Of a stretch of DNA of 64,000 bases, positions 17,506 through 26,644 are shown piece after piece. A program made the translations under genes and the position numbers. The stretch's first letter is position 1; each line of letters starts with the position of its first letter. The notes below the pieces were generated by a model. The model was not told the origin of the DNA, did not search any database, and saw only the letters and a list, made by a program, of their open reading frames with translations. The stretch comes from Modestobacter sp. DSM 44400 (lineage in GTDB: Bacteria > Actinomycetota > Actinomycetes > Mycobacteriales > Geodermatophilaceae): the NCBI RefSeq assembly GCF_900107175.1, contig NZ_FNOZ01000025.1:1-64000 (forward strand). The letters run 5' to 3'.

Positions 17506-18717
17506 TCAGTACACAGCCAGCCCGGAGGCGCCGTCAGCGACCGGCAGCTCGCCGGTGACCGTCCCGAGCGACCGCAGGGCGCCGCTCGGCCCGATCTCGA
17601 AACCGGCAACGCCACCGGTGCCCCGCAGGAGCAGGTACAGGTAGTGGCCGTCGGCGCTGAGAGCCAGGTCCACCGGCTGGCTCATCGGGCCGGTGGAGGC
17701 CGCCTCGCCGTCGCGCAGCTGGACCCGGCCTGCGTCGTCGTAGCGGTAGCTGGAGATCGTCCCGCTGCCGAAGTTGGCGGTGTACGCGTACCGGCCGTCC
17801 TTGGTGACCACGACCCAGCACGTATCCGTCTGCCGGTTCGGGACCGAACCGCTGACGACCGACAGCAGACCCTCTGCCGACACGCGGTAGGAGGACAGGG
17901 CGGACCGGCCCTCCGACGCGTCGAACGACTCGGCGACGACGAGCTCCCCGTTGTTGCGGAAGGCCAAGCTGAACGGGCGCACGCCGTGCGAGGCATTGCG
18001 CTCGGGCATGGCGCTCGCGTACCCGTCGCTCCGGATCCGGAATGCGTCGATCGCGATGGACGGCGACAGAGTGACGGCGGTCGTCTTCTGCGTCACGAGG
18101 AGCAGATGTCCGTCGGGGCTGAACTCCACGTCGCCGGGGACGGCCACGGGCGAGCTGAGCGGCCGGAAGGAGTCCTCCAGCTCGGTGAGGGTGCCGTTTC
18201 GGGCGACCCGGAAGCCGAGGACGCCGTTCCCGGCGACGGAACCGTCGAGGACGTAGAGCACGTCGTCGTGGAGGGCGAGACTGTTCGGCTGGTCCCCGGC
18301 GGGGACCTTCTGCAGGAACGTCAGCTCCGTACCGCGGACGGCGAACACGGTGACGTCGTCGCTGCCCGGGTTGGGGGCGTACAGGAATCGGTGGTCGTCG
18401 CTGAGCCGCAGAGCACCCTGGGTGTCCAGGTCCACTCCTTGGCCCAGACCGTGGGTCGAGACGCTGCCGACCCGCGTCAAGGTCCCGTCGGCGGCCCGCC
18501 GGTAGCTGACGATGCGGTTGTCGGCGGTCTGGTTGGTCATGGCGAAGGCGGCCCCCTCGCCCGCGACGACCTGTGGCGCCGCGTCCGCCTCGGCGGCTGC
18601 GCCTGATCCCGAACCGATCAACACCGTGCTCAGCAGCGCCCCCACGGCCAGGCCGCAGCGGGCGAACCCGGCATGACGTCGGCCTCGTGGCACCTGCTCG
18701 TCCGCGCGCTTGTTCAT
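17506..18717 (-). CDS. Secreted seven-bladed beta-propeller (lactonase-family) protein
   Basis: A 403-residue exported protein of the 6-phosphogluconolactonase-like propeller family. A signal peptide is visible: basic start, then hydrophobic GLAVGALLSTVLIGSG, and Ala-rich cleavage region near residue 47. The mature part is repeated blades such as SDDHRFLYAPNPGSDDVTVF and SPDGHLLLVTQ. The ATG at 18717 has a GAGGGGAG ribosome site. Many such proteins have no demonstrated enzyme activity, so lactonase function is not asserted. It is the only gene in its transcription unit. Confidence 0.85.
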   Translation of the reverse strand: MNKRADEQVPRGRRHAGFARCGLAVGALLSTVLIGSGSGAAAEADAAPQVVAGEGAAFAMTNQTADNRIVSYRRAADGTLTRVGSVSTHGLGQGVDLDTQGALRLSDDHRFLYAPNPGSDDVTVFAVRGTELTFLQKVPAGDQPNSLALHDDVLYVLDGSVAGNGVLGFRVARNGTLTELEDSFRPLSSPVAVPGDVEFSPDGHLLLVTQKTTAVTLSPSIAIDAFRIRSDGYASAMPERNASHGVRPFSLAFRNNGELVVAESFDASEGRSALSSYRVSAEGLLSVVSGSVPNRQTDTCWVVVTKDGRYAYTANFGSGTISSYRYDDAGRVQLRDGEAASTGPMSQPVDLALSADGHYLYLLLRGTGGVAGFEIGPSGALRSLGTVTGELPVADGASGLAVY

Positions 18718-19068
18718 TCTGAACTCCCCTCGTCATGCGCCCAGTCCGAGCGCCGTTGGCCGTGCGAGGCAGACCGCGACCGTGCTCGTGCCCGGAGCAG
18801 CCGCTACTGAGCACACTGGGCCCGAGCGGCCCAGATGGACCCACCCCGCGCGCTTACGTGCGTCTTACGGCCATGGGTCGGCGCGCGTACCTGCTGTGGA
18901 ACCTTCGTGGAGGGCAGCGGCTGGACGACCGGTCTCCGGACGCACACGGCCGGACGGCGGTCCTGACCCGACCGGACTCCACGTCGTCGACACCGTCCGG
19001 GGCTGACGTCCGCGACCCGGCCCGCGCAAGGAAAGGCTGTCCGACGGCCTGAAGGGTGGACAGCGATG
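18718..19068. other. Intergenic region without a recognisable gene
   Basis: This 351-base stretch lies between the start of the propeller gene and the stop of the small membrane protein gene, both on the minus strand. It must hold the propeller promoter. Open frames here have no family resemblance. I see no RNA gene or clear terminator. Confidence 0.6.
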
Positions 19069-19542
19069 TCACGCGGTCGGTGACGGCCCGTCGTTCGTGG
19101 TCGGCGCCGCACCGGCGGCACGGCACCCACGCACGACCCGACGGAGGTAGGACAGCACGGCCACCGCGCTGATGAGCGCGAGCAGCAGCACCAAGTTGTG
19201 CCCGTAGTCCTGGCCGAGGATGGCCTTGACGCCCGGCTGGCTGCCGGCGCGGTAGATCAGCGGGAGGGCGATGACGGTGACCAACCCGCCGGTGACGAGC
19301 GCGCCCTGGAGATGCGCGCGGGCCCTGGGGGGTACTTTCCTCAGCCCCGTTCCGATGGCGACGACGGCCGGCGAGAGCACGGCGTGCAGGACGAGCGCTC
19401 CGACGAGCCAGGCTGCGAGTCCGAGCAAGCTCCTCCCGGGGACCTGGGTGACCAGGCGGAAGAGGCCGAACAAGGCCAACACGACACCCGCGCCACCGAT
19501 CACCACGCGGATCCGCCTGATCCCGACCCACGTGCCGCTCAC
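19069..19542 (-). CDS. Small multi-pass membrane protein, unknown function
   Basis: A 157-residue protein with four likely membrane helices (for example VVIGGAGVVLALFGLFRLV and NLVLLLALISAVAVLSYL). The GTG at 19542 overlaps the stop of the molybdopterin-domain gene as GTGA, so the two are co-translated; a start at 19566 would overlap further. Its fixed position beside a cytochrome-b-like membrane protein suggests a partner in the same membrane complex, but this is inference from position. Confidence 0.75.
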   Translation of the reverse strand: MSGTWVGIRRIRVVIGGAGVVLALFGLFRLVTQVPGRSLLGLAAWLVGALVLHAVLSPAVVAIGTGLRKVPPRARAHLQGALVTGGLVTVIALPLIYRAGSQPGVKAILGQDYGHNLVLLLALISAVAVLSYLRRVVRGCRAAGAAPTTNDGPSPTA

Positions 19543-20753
19543 CGCACCGTCACCGCCTTCAGCCACTTGGTGTTCAGGACACCGGCCCGGTCAGGGGCGA
19601 TCAGACGCAGCGGGTAACCGTGATCGACGTCCAGACGCTGGCCGTTCAGATGGGTCGCGAGGAGTGCCCGCGACAGCTGCGGGCCCTGCACGGTGGAGTG
19701 GTTGAAGGATCCTCTGGGCTCCAGCGAGACGAAATCGACCCTCGAACCGGCGTTGCCACCGGCGCGACGGACCACGTCGAGCAAGCGGATCCCGGTCCAG
19801 TGCGCCCCGACGCTCCAGCCTTCGACGCAGGTGATCGGCAGGTCGGCCTCCGCCGCGGCCATCGCCTCGATGTCGGCGAGTGACAGTTGGTAGCCGTCCG
19901 GTCCGCTGACGATCAATTGCCAGTTCGGGTCCGCTGCCAGGTCTCGAACGCCGGCCTGGTCGGCAGTCCGGTTGACCGGGACGCCCTGCGGTCCCGTGCT
20001 CGGCTGCCGGACCGCGAGCAGACCGATCGGCTCGAGGGGTGTGAGGGTCTGGCCCACGCTGGTCAACGCCACCAGACCGATCCCCCCGCTCGCTGCGACC
20101 AGCAGCCCGCGGCGAGAGATCGCCGGTGTCGACGGCGGGGGCTGATGCATCTTGTCGTTGTTGCTGTACGAGGCCGGGTTCTCGTTCCACGGCTTCTCGG
20201 TCAGCACGTCGCCATCGACGAGCCTGGTCTTCAGCCCGTAGGTGATATCGGGCAACTTGACGGCGATGTGGAGCAGCAGGGAGCCGATCAGGACGTAGGC
20301 GAGGAAGCGGTGGACCGGCACGAAGCTCCAGGGCCACGGGTACCAGTTCAGGACGTTGAAGAACCCCGTGAACAGTTGCAGGAGCGCCGTGGCGACCAGA
20401 ACGGCGACCGAGCCCCGCTCGAGTGCGTGCGGAAGAGAACGGACGGCCGGCCAGCGGAACAGGTTCGGGTAGACCGACCACAACTTGACCAGCAACAACG
20501 GGATCGTCGCGATGCCCGTGGCGACGTGCACACCTTGGGTGACCCGGTAGATCCAGATCGGCGCGGCCGGTTCGGGCAGCCACGTCCACGGCTGGTACTG
20601 GTAGTGGCTGAGCAGGCCGGTTCCGAAGCAGACGGCCAGGCAGATGCCGAGGACGGCACCCAGCCGGGCGGTCAGCGCGGTGGAGCGCAGCGGCGACGAG
20701 AAGTGCGGCCAGAGCGGCGGTGACGTTCCGGGCCCTTTCACAGGCAATCCCAC
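19539..20753 (-). CDS. Membrane-anchored molybdopterin (sulfite-oxidase-fold) oxidoreductase
   Basis: A 404-residue fusion. The first 200 residues are a cytochrome b561-like bundle of about four helices with conserved His in membrane segments (TQGVHVATGIATIPLLL, VPVHRFLAYVLIGSLLLHIAV). Next comes SRRGLLVAASGGIGLVALT, which looks like a Tat signal or internal anchor. The rest is an oxidoreductase molybdopterin-binding domain with PITCVEGWSVGAHWTGI, where Cys is the expected Mo ligand as in YedY/MsrP. It probably moves electrons between the membrane and an extracytoplasmic substrate. It begins 71 bases after the histidine kinase stop, so it may be read from the same promoter. Confidence 0.85.
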   Translation of the reverse strand: MGLPVKGPGTSPPLWPHFSSPLRSTALTARLGAVLGICLAVCFGTGLLSHYQYQPWTWLPEPAAPIWIYRVTQGVHVATGIATIPLLLVKLWSVYPNLFRWPAVRSLPHALERGSVAVLVATALLQLFTGFFNVLNWYPWPWSFVPVHRFLAYVLIGSLLLHIAVKLPDITYGLKTRLVDGDVLTEKPWNENPASYSNNDKMHQPPPSTPAISRRGLLVAASGGIGLVALTSVGQTLTPLEPIGLLAVRQPSTGPQGVPVNRTADQAGVRDLAADPNWQLIVSGPDGYQLSLADIEAMAAAEADLPITCVEGWSVGAHWTGIRLLDVVRRAGGNAGSRVDFVSLEPRGSFNHSTVQGPQLSRALLATHLNGQRLDVDHGYPLRLIAPDRAGVLNTKWLKAVTVR

Positions 20754-20824
20754 GCCGTCGAGTCTGCCGCCGATCCCGCTCGACGGTTCTTACGTCGCGA
20801 TGACGGCCGCGGCCATTCAGTGCG

Positions 20825-21973
20825 TCAGTCGGTCGGAACCGACCGGGGGGCCGTCAGACGCACGGTGAAGCAACAGCCGCCGTCCCGATTGGCTACCTCG
20901 ACGCGACCACCGGCGGCCTCGACCAGCCCCCGCGCGATGGACAGGCCCAGCCCGCCACCGGCGCCATCACGCGGACTCCGGGCGCGACTGCCCTGGAAAC
21001 CCACGTCGAACACCCTGGGCACGTCCACCTCCGGGATGCCGCCGCACTCGTCGCTGACGACGACCCACACGTTCCCGTCGGCCCTACCGCAGGTGACCGT
21101 CACGGTGCCCCCGGCCGGCGTGTGCCGCACGGCGTTGCTCACGAGGTTGGAGACCACTCGGGACAGGGACACGGCGGAGAGCAGGCAGGCGACGTCAGGA
21201 TCCCCCCGGCCGACGAGGTGCACACCCCTCGCCCGGGCGACCGGGCGGGCGGCGGCGACGGCATCACTCACCAGGTCGGCGACGACCGTCGGGACCGGGA
21301 TGAGCCGCAGGGTCCCGGCGTGCAGCCGGGACAGCTCGAAGAGGTCGTCGACCATTGCGGTGAGCCGGTCGGTCTCCACCCGCATGCGGCGGTGGTACGC
21401 GGCAACCTCGGAGGGCTCGTCGACCACCCCGTCCTCGAGCGCCTCGGCCATCGCACGGAGGCCCGCAAGAGGAGTGCGCAGGTCGTGACTGACCCACCCG
21501 ACCAGCTCGCGGCGACTGCCCTCGAGGGACCGCTCCCGGGCCCGCGCCACCGCGAGCCGCTCGGCCGCGGTCACGAGGTCGCTCGCCAGGGCGGCGAGCT
21601 CGGCAGGGAGGGCTCGGTCCGGCACCGCCACCGGGCCCTCATCGGCGAGCGACCGGGCGACCGCCGCGACGTCGCGGACGCCGGCAACCAACCGGCGGGC
21701 CAGCAGCAGCGCGCCAGCGGTGCCCACGACTGCCGCCACCGCGACGACGACAAGGAGGACGCGGAGGTCGTGGACCGACAGGAACATGGCCAGGCCCGTC
21801 GCGCTGGTGGCGGATGCACCGGCGCCGACCACGGTGAGCACGAGCACGGTCAGCCCGACAGCGATCGACCGCCGGCGCACGGCAGCCAACGCGGCAGCAC
21901 CGGCCAGCGCCGCCGCGAGGGCGGCGGCGCCGGCGATGGCGAGGACGACGAGGAGATCGTCCAGCGGAATCAC
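20825..21973 (-). CDS. Sensor histidine kinase
   Basis: A 382-residue kinase with about three N-terminal membrane segments, a HAMP-like linker, the phosphoacceptor box GWVSHDLRTPLAGLRAM with His163, and ATPase motifs NLVSNAVRHTPAGGTV (N box) and GAGGGLGLSIARGLVEAAGG (G2). The GTG at 21973 overlaps the response-regulator stop (GTGA). The short loop between membrane helices argues for sensing within or at the membrane. With the regulator upstream and the molybdopterin protein downstream, this system may control the oxidoreductase, as inference. Confidence 0.92.
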   Translation of the reverse strand: MIPLDDLLVVLAIAGAAALAAALAGAAALAAVRRRSIAVGLTVLVLTVVGAGASATSATGLAMFLSVHDLRVLLVVVAVAAVVGTAGALLLARRLVAGVRDVAAVARSLADEGPVAVPDRALPAELAALASDLVTAAERLAVARARERSLEGSRRELVGWVSHDLRTPLAGLRAMAEALEDGVVDEPSEVAAYHRRMRVETDRLTAMVDDLFELSRLHAGTLRLIPVPTVVADLVSDAVAAARPVARARGVHLVGRGDPDVACLLSAVSLSRVVSNLVSNAVRHTPAGGTVTVTCGRADGNVWVVVSDECGGIPEVDVPRVFDVGFQGSRARSPRDGAGGGLGLSIARGLVEAAGGRVEVANRDGGCCFTVRLTAPRSVPTD

Positions 21974-22692
21974 TCCCGGTCCTCCTCGGGCTCGTAGCGG
22001 TATCCGACCCCGAAGACGGTGACCACGCGTCGAGGGGACGAGGGATCGTCCTCGACCTTCTCCCGCAGCCGGCGCACGTGCACGGTCACCGTGGACGCGT
22101 CTCCGAAGGACCAGTCCCACACCCGGTGCAGGAGCGTCGTCCGGTCGAACGCCTGGCGCGGATGCTGCAGCAGGAAGGCCAGCAGGTCGAACTCGCGGAC
22201 CGTCAGGATCAGCGGCTGCCCCGCCCGGCGGGCCTCCCGCGCGGCGAGGTCGACGACGAGGTCGCCGTCGCTCAGCAAGCCCCAGGCGCGTGGCGGCGCG
22301 CCGCGGCGCAGCACCGCTGTGACGCGGAGGACCAGTTCACGGGGTGAGAACGGCTTGGTCAGGTAGTCGTCCGCGCCGAGTTCGAGGCCGGTCACCCGGT
22401 CCGCCTCGTCACCGCGCGCGGTGAGCATGACGACCGGCACCGGGTGCGCCACCCGCAGCCGGCGGAACACCTCCAGGCCGTCGAGCCCGGGGAGCATGAG
22501 GTCGAGCACCAGCAGAGCCGGCGGGTCGGCGAGCGCGACCGCCAGCCCCGCCTGGCCGTCGGCCGCGATGCGCACGGTGTACCCCTCGCGCTCGAGGTAG
22601 CGGCGCACCACGTCGGTGACCGTGGGGTCCTCGTCGAGGACGAGGACGTGCCCGGTCACCGCCCGCCCGGCCCTGTTCGCGGTCGAGTCCAC
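21970..22692 (-). CDS. OmpR-family response regulator
   Basis: A 240-residue regulator with a receiver domain (acidic pair Glu21-Asp22, phosphoacceptor Asp64 in LLVLDLMLPGLDG, Lys113 in YLTKPFSPREL) and a winged-helix C-terminus (LILTVREFDLLAFLL, DASTVTVHVRRLREKVEDD). The GTG start lies 6 bases after a TACCGT box, which suggests a leaderless transcript. Cognate partner of the overlapping kinase gene. Confidence 0.93.
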   Translation of the reverse strand: MDSTANRAGRAVTGHVLVLDEDPTVTDVVRRYLEREGYTVRIAADGQAGLAVALADPPALLVLDLMLPGLDGLEVFRRLRVAHPVPVVMLTARGDEADRVTGLELGADDYLTKPFSPRELVLRVTAVLRRGAPPRAWGLLSDGDLVVDLAAREARRAGQPLILTVREFDLLAFLLQHPRQAFDRTTLLHRVWDWSFGDASTVTVHVRRLREKVEDDPSSPRRVVTVFGVGYRYEPEEDRE

Positions 22693-22698
22693 TGCTGG

Positions 22699-22704
22699 AC
22701 GGTA
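22699..22704 (-). promoter_or_regulatory. -10 box of the response-regulator/kinase operon (leaderless)
   Basis: TACCGT on the minus strand ends 6 bases before the GTG at 22692. A second such box for the divergent GH15 gene, TAGCGT, is at 22794-22799. The two promoters share a 114-base intergenic region. Confidence 0.5.
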
Positions 22705-22806
22705 GGGCTACGACGCGCCGGCCGGGGAGGGTCGCCGCACGGTGTAAGGACTTCGCAATGCCGCGGACCGTGTTCCGCACCCGGATCTCGCCCTAGCGTC
22801 AGGGAC

Positions 22807-24741
22807 GTGCCCGACGCCGTCCTCCCTCCCGATGTGGTCGCGGAGCGAGAGCGCACCGAGCGTCCGCCGCCGCGCCGCCAGCCGCCCATCGGGGACTACG
22901 GGTTCCTCTCCGACTGCACCTCCGCCGCGCTCGTCGACCGCGACGGCTCCGTCGACTGGTGGTGTGTCCCCCGGTTCGACTCCCCCTCGGTCTTCGGCCG
23001 CCTGCTCGATCCTGCGGCCGGGCACTGGACGCTGGCTCCGGACGGCGCCTTCGAGTCCGCGCGGGAGTACGTCGCCGACACCCTGGTGCTGCGCACCGTG
23101 TTCCGGACGGCGACCGGCATGGTGGAGCTGAGCGATGCCCTGGCGTTCGGCCCCGGGGCGCGGGGGCACGACATCGGCCTGGAGAGCCCGCACGTGCTCC
23201 TGCGCCGGGTGGTCGGCCTCTCCGGTGTCGTCGACCTGCAGAGCGAGCTGGCGCCGCGGATGGAGTACGGGCGCACGGAACCGCACCTGCGCGCCGACGG
23301 CCGGCAGGTCGAGGCGCAGGGCGGTCCGGTGCGGCTGTTGTGCACCGGGCCCGTTCCTTGGACCTGCTCCGACGGAGCCGCCCGCGCCGCGTTCTCCGTG
23401 TCGGCCGGGGACACGCTGGAGTTCAGGCTCCGCTACTCCCCGACCTTCGGCACGGCCTCGTCGCCGGGTCGCGCCCAGGAACGGCCCTCGGTGCAGGACA
23501 CGACGGAGGGCTGGCAGTCGTGGGCGGCGGAACACACCGCCTATGACGGCGCCTTCCCCGAGGAGGTGCGGCGCAGCTCGCTGGTCCTGCAGGGCCTCAC
23601 CTACCGGCCCTCAGGAGCGGTGGTGGCCGCCGCGACGACATCGTTGCCCGAACTGCCGGGCGGCGACCTCAACTTCGACTACCGGTTCGCGTGGCTGCGT
23701 GACCTCAGCCTGACCGTCCGCTCGCTGTGGATCGCCGCCTGCCCCGACGAGCCCCGACGGGTGTTCGACTGGTTCGCCAACGCTGCCGGTCGCGACGGCC
23801 GAGAGCTGGTCCAGATCATGTACGGCGTCGAGGGCGAGAGGGACCTCAACGAGCACACCCTCGACCACCTGGCCGGCTACCGGGAGAGCCGACCGGTGCG
23901 CGTGGGCAACGAGGCATGGAAACAGAAGCAGCTCGACGTCTTCGGGGAGGTCCTCGACGCCGCGCACGTCCTGCGCGACCAGCTCGACGACCTCGGCGGG
24001 CCGGTACAGGAGCTGCTGGTCACCCTCGCCGACCATGCCGCCAGCGGGTGGTCGGCGGCCGACGCCGGGATGTGGGAGGCCCGGGATGCCGAACGCCACT
24101 ACACCTCGTCCAAGGTGATGTGCTGGGTGGCCCTGGACCGCGCGCTCGGCCTGGCGCCGCGGCTCGGGGACGGCGCCGACGTGCCCCGCTGGACGGCGGC
24201 CCGCGATGCGGTACGCCACGCGGTCCTCGAGCGGGCGTGGAGCGAGCAGGCCGGGGCCTACACCGGTGCGTTCGACTCCGATGAGCTGGACGCGTCGGTG
24301 CTCATCCTTCCCCTGGTCGGCTTCCTGCCGGCGACCGACGAGCGGATGGCGGCCACCATCGCGGCCGTCGAGAGCCGGCTGGGCGCCGACGGGCTGATCC
24401 GGCGGTGGTCCGCGGACCACAGCGGCTTTCTGATCTGCACCTACTGGCTCGTCGAGTGCCTCGCCCTGGCCGGCGAGGACGAGCGGGCGAGGGCGTGGTT
24501 TCGCGCCGCCACCACCTACGCCAACGACCTCGGCCTGCTGGCCGAGGAGGCCGACGGGACGACCGGTGAGCTGCTGGGGAACACGCCCCAGGCGTTCTCC
24601 CACATCGGACTGATCAACGCCGCCTGGCGCATCGGCCACCCGTCGGCGACCACGCCCGCGAGCACCGACACGTTCCCCTGCGCCGCCCACGGCGACGGCC
24701 GGCTTCCCACCGACGCACCGCCTCCTGGAGGACTGGCATGA
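22807..24741 (+). CDS. Glycoside hydrolase family 15 protein (glucoamylase/trehalase type)
   Basis: A 644-residue cytoplasmic GH15 enzyme. The N-terminal beta-domain opens with IGDYGFLSDCTSAALVDRDG and SVDWWCVPRFDSPSVFGRLL, the signature of actinobacterial glucoamylase/trehalase proteins. The catalytic (alpha/alpha)6 barrel has GGDLNFDYRFAWLRDLSLTV and, near the end, FLICTYWLVECLALAGEDER and NTPQAFSHIGLINAAWRI. The GTG at 22807 follows AGGGA and a TAGCGT box. Actinobacterial members include alpha,alpha-trehalases, so trehalose or a maltodextrin is the probable substrate. Confidence 0.9.
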   Translation: MPDAVLPPDVVAERERTERPPPRRQPPIGDYGFLSDCTSAALVDRDGSVDWWCVPRFDSPSVFGRLLDPAAGHWTLAPDGAFESAREYVADTLVLRTVFRTATGMVELSDALAFGPGARGHDIGLESPHVLLRRVVGLSGVVDLQSELAPRMEYGRTEPHLRADGRQVEAQGGPVRLLCTGPVPWTCSDGAARAAFSVSAGDTLEFRLRYSPTFGTASSPGRAQERPSVQDTTEGWQSWAAEHTAYDGAFPEEVRRSSLVLQGLTYRPSGAVVAAATTSLPELPGGDLNFDYRFAWLRDLSLTVRSLWIAACPDEPRRVFDWFANAAGRDGRELVQIMYGVEGERDLNEHTLDHLAGYRESRPVRVGNEAWKQKQLDVFGEVLDAAHVLRDQLDDLGGPVQELLVTLADHAASGWSAADAGMWEARDAERHYTSSKVMCWVALDRALGLAPRLGDGADVPRWTAARDAVRHAVLERAWSEQAGAYTGAFDSDELDASVLILPLVGFLPATDERMAATIAAVESRLGADGLIRRWSADHSGFLICTYWLVECLALAGEDERARAWFRAATTYANDLGLLAEEADGTTGELLGNTPQAFSHIGLINAAWRIGHPSATTPASTDTFPCAAHGDGRLPTDAPPPGGLA

Positions 24742-25209
24742 CCGGACGACTGGACGGCAAGGTCGCTCATCACGGACTCGGACTCGGATTCCGGCATCGG
24801 GCAGGCGACCGCCAGCGCGTTCGCCCAGGAGGGGCCGTGGTCATCCAGGCCGACCTGAAGGGGGAGAACGAGGTCGAGCACATGTTCGACGCTGGGGTCG
24901 AACTTCGACTGCTCGAAGGGCGCCGTCCGCATGCTCACCCGGACGCTGGCGCTGGAACTCGCCCCGCACAAGATCAACGTCAACAGCATCGCGCCGGGCA
25001 TGGTCCTAACCCCGTTCAACCAGCCGGCCATCGACGATCCCGCCCTGCTGGATGAGCAGGGGCAGCGCATCCCGTGGAAGCGGGCGGCGCAGCCGGCGGG
25101 AGATCGCCAGGCTGGCGGTCTTCCTGGCCTCGGCGGACGCTGACTACGTCACCGGGCGTCGTACGTGATGGACGGCGACCTCATGATCGACCTCGGTCAG
25201 GGCGCGTAG
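24738..25209 (+). pseudogene. Decayed short-chain dehydrogenase/reductase
   Basis: Pieces of one SDR enzyme appear in different frames: MTGRLDGKVA, then ITDSDSGIGQATASAFAQEG (Rossmann Gly motif), then a large gap, then DCSKGAVRMLTRTLALELAP and HKINVNSIAPGMVLTPFNQP, then GEIARLAVFLASADADYVTG and SYVMDGDLMIDLGQGA ending at the TAG at 25207. The middle, including the catalytic Ser region, is deleted and several frameshifts separate the rest, so it is inactive. The ATG overlaps the GH15 stop (ATGA), so it was once co-transcribed with that gene. Confidence 0.85.
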
Positions 25210-25261
25210 CCGTGCAGGAACAGGAGCCAGGCATATCGGAGACGGACGGGCCGCCAGCACG

Positions 25262-25589
25262 GTGCCCGGAAAGGTGGGCGCGCACCTGCTGCCCGGCGCG
25301 GATCCCACGATGCTGGGCGACGTGGCCCGCCTCAACGCTCCGGTTCACTGGGGGCACGGCATTGCCATGGGTGCCCTCCGGGACGTCTTCGACGTCCCGG
25401 GCCTGTCCGGGCCGGCGGCCAGTGCCGCGCACTTCGCGCTCGTGTGGGGGCGGGGACGCCGCCCTGTACCCAGCGCTGGGCATCGCCGACGCGCCGTGGC
25501 ACTGGAGCGGTGACGAACTCGGGGCCGATCTGCTGCACAAGGGCGTCTACGCCGCTTCGATCGCGGTTGCGGTATCCCGTCCGGCGTGA
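25262..25589 (+). pseudogene. Frameshifted remnant of a small membrane-type hypothetical protein
   Basis: Two frames join near 25450-25460 to give a sequence with LNAPVHWGHGIAMGALRDVF, then AAHFALVWG, then DAALYPALGIADAPWHWSGD and ELGADLLHKGVYAASIAVAV. It resembles DUF1440-like membrane proteins (weak, from memory). The single frame change and missing N-terminal helices indicate a non-functional fragment in the decay zone that starts with the SDR remnant. Confidence 0.5.
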
Positions 25590-25837
25590 CATCCACCGCA
25601 GCGGATCGGCCAGATCGTGGCATCCACCAGTCGCTGCACCCGTGCGGACCTCGGCCCGTCGGCCCGTACGTGTTTCCAGAAGTACAGCCGGCCACACGGC
25701 CGCAGCATCCTGTGCGGTTCCCGCAGAGCCGCACTCTGATCGGGCACGCTGCACAGGACGAGTGAGCAGACCGGGGCATCGAAGGCCCCGTCGGCGTCCG
25801 GGAGTCGGTCGGCCACAGCATCGACGGTGATCGGCAC
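25547..25837 (-). pseudogene. Truncated class I SAM-dependent methyltransferase
   Basis: The 96-residue frame matches the C-terminal half of a methyltransferase: FDAPVCSLVLCSVPDQSAAL, REPHRMLRPCGRLYFWKHVR, then VQRLVDATIWPIRCGGCHAG and RDTATAIEAA. The N-terminal SAM-binding Gly-rich motif is absent upstream in any frame, and the tail ends early. It lies opposite to, and overlaps the extended frame of, the intact methyltransferase at 25995. Confidence 0.65.
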
Positions 25838-25994
25838 CCGAGCACCGACAGCTGCTCACTCGGCGTGGACACGCACGGCACCCCTTTCGCGTGGCGAGCG
25901 CGCTCCGCGACGACGGCAGGCGTCAGCCCCGCACCACGATGCGCCTCCGCTGGCCCAGTCGGTACACCAGGACGATCCGTGTCAGGCTCAGTTC

Positions 25995-26564
25995 GTGGAC
26001 AGCGCAGAGGTCAAGGCGTTCTTCGAGCGGGTCTCGGTCGACTGGGACCACATGCGGTCGAGCTTCTACAACGCCGACATCATCGAAGCCCTGGCCGAGC
26101 GGACCGGCGTCGGGCCCCAGTCCCGGGTGGTCGACGTCGGGACGGGGACCGGATTCGTCGCGGCCGGGTTGGCCGATCGGGTGGCCAGCGTTGTCGGGGT
26201 GGACAACTCCCCGGCGATGCTGACGGTCGCTGGGGAGACGTTGAGAGCACTGGGCCTGGACAACGTCACGCTCACCGAGGGCGAACTCGATGCCCTGCCG
26301 CTCGCTGACGACAGCATGGACGTCGCCGTGGCGAACATGGTGCTGCACCACGCTCCCGACCCCGCGGCGATGCTGGCCGAGATGGCGCGGGTGGTCCGCC
26401 CGGGCGGAAAGGTGGCGGTCACCGACGAGGTCGCGCACTCCTATGAGTGGATGCGTACCGAACAGGCCGACATCTGGCTCGGATTCAACCCCGCCCAGGT
26501 CGAGGAACACTTCACGCAGGCACGGCTGATCGAGTTCGGTTACGACTCGCTGGGAATGCAGTAG
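25995..26564 (+). CDS. Class I SAM-dependent methyltransferase
   Basis: A 189-residue methyltransferase with motif I VVDVGTGTGFVAAGLADRV, an acidic ribose contact in VVGVDNSPAML, and the post-motif DVAVANMVLHHAPDPAAMLA and VRPGGKVAVTDEVAHSYEWM. The C-terminus (FGYDSLGMQ) looks complete. The frame is open further upstream to 25827, but similarity starts at about VDSAEVKAFFERVSVDWDHM, so the GTG at 25995 was taken; the extreme N-terminus may be lost. The substrate is unknown. Confidence 0.75.
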   Translation: MDSAEVKAFFERVSVDWDHMRSSFYNADIIEALAERTGVGPQSRVVDVGTGTGFVAAGLADRVASVVGVDNSPAMLTVAGETLRALGLDNVTLTEGELDALPLADDSMDVAVANMVLHHAPDPAAMLAEMARVVRPGGKVAVTDEVAHSYEWMRTEQADIWLGFNPAQVEEHFTQARLIEFGYDSLGMQ

Positions 26565-26644
26565 TGCGTGACGTCGACGACCTCGGTCGGGGTCACCGCG
26601 AACATCGGCATCTTCGGCGCCTGGGCGACCGTGCCACGTAGCTC

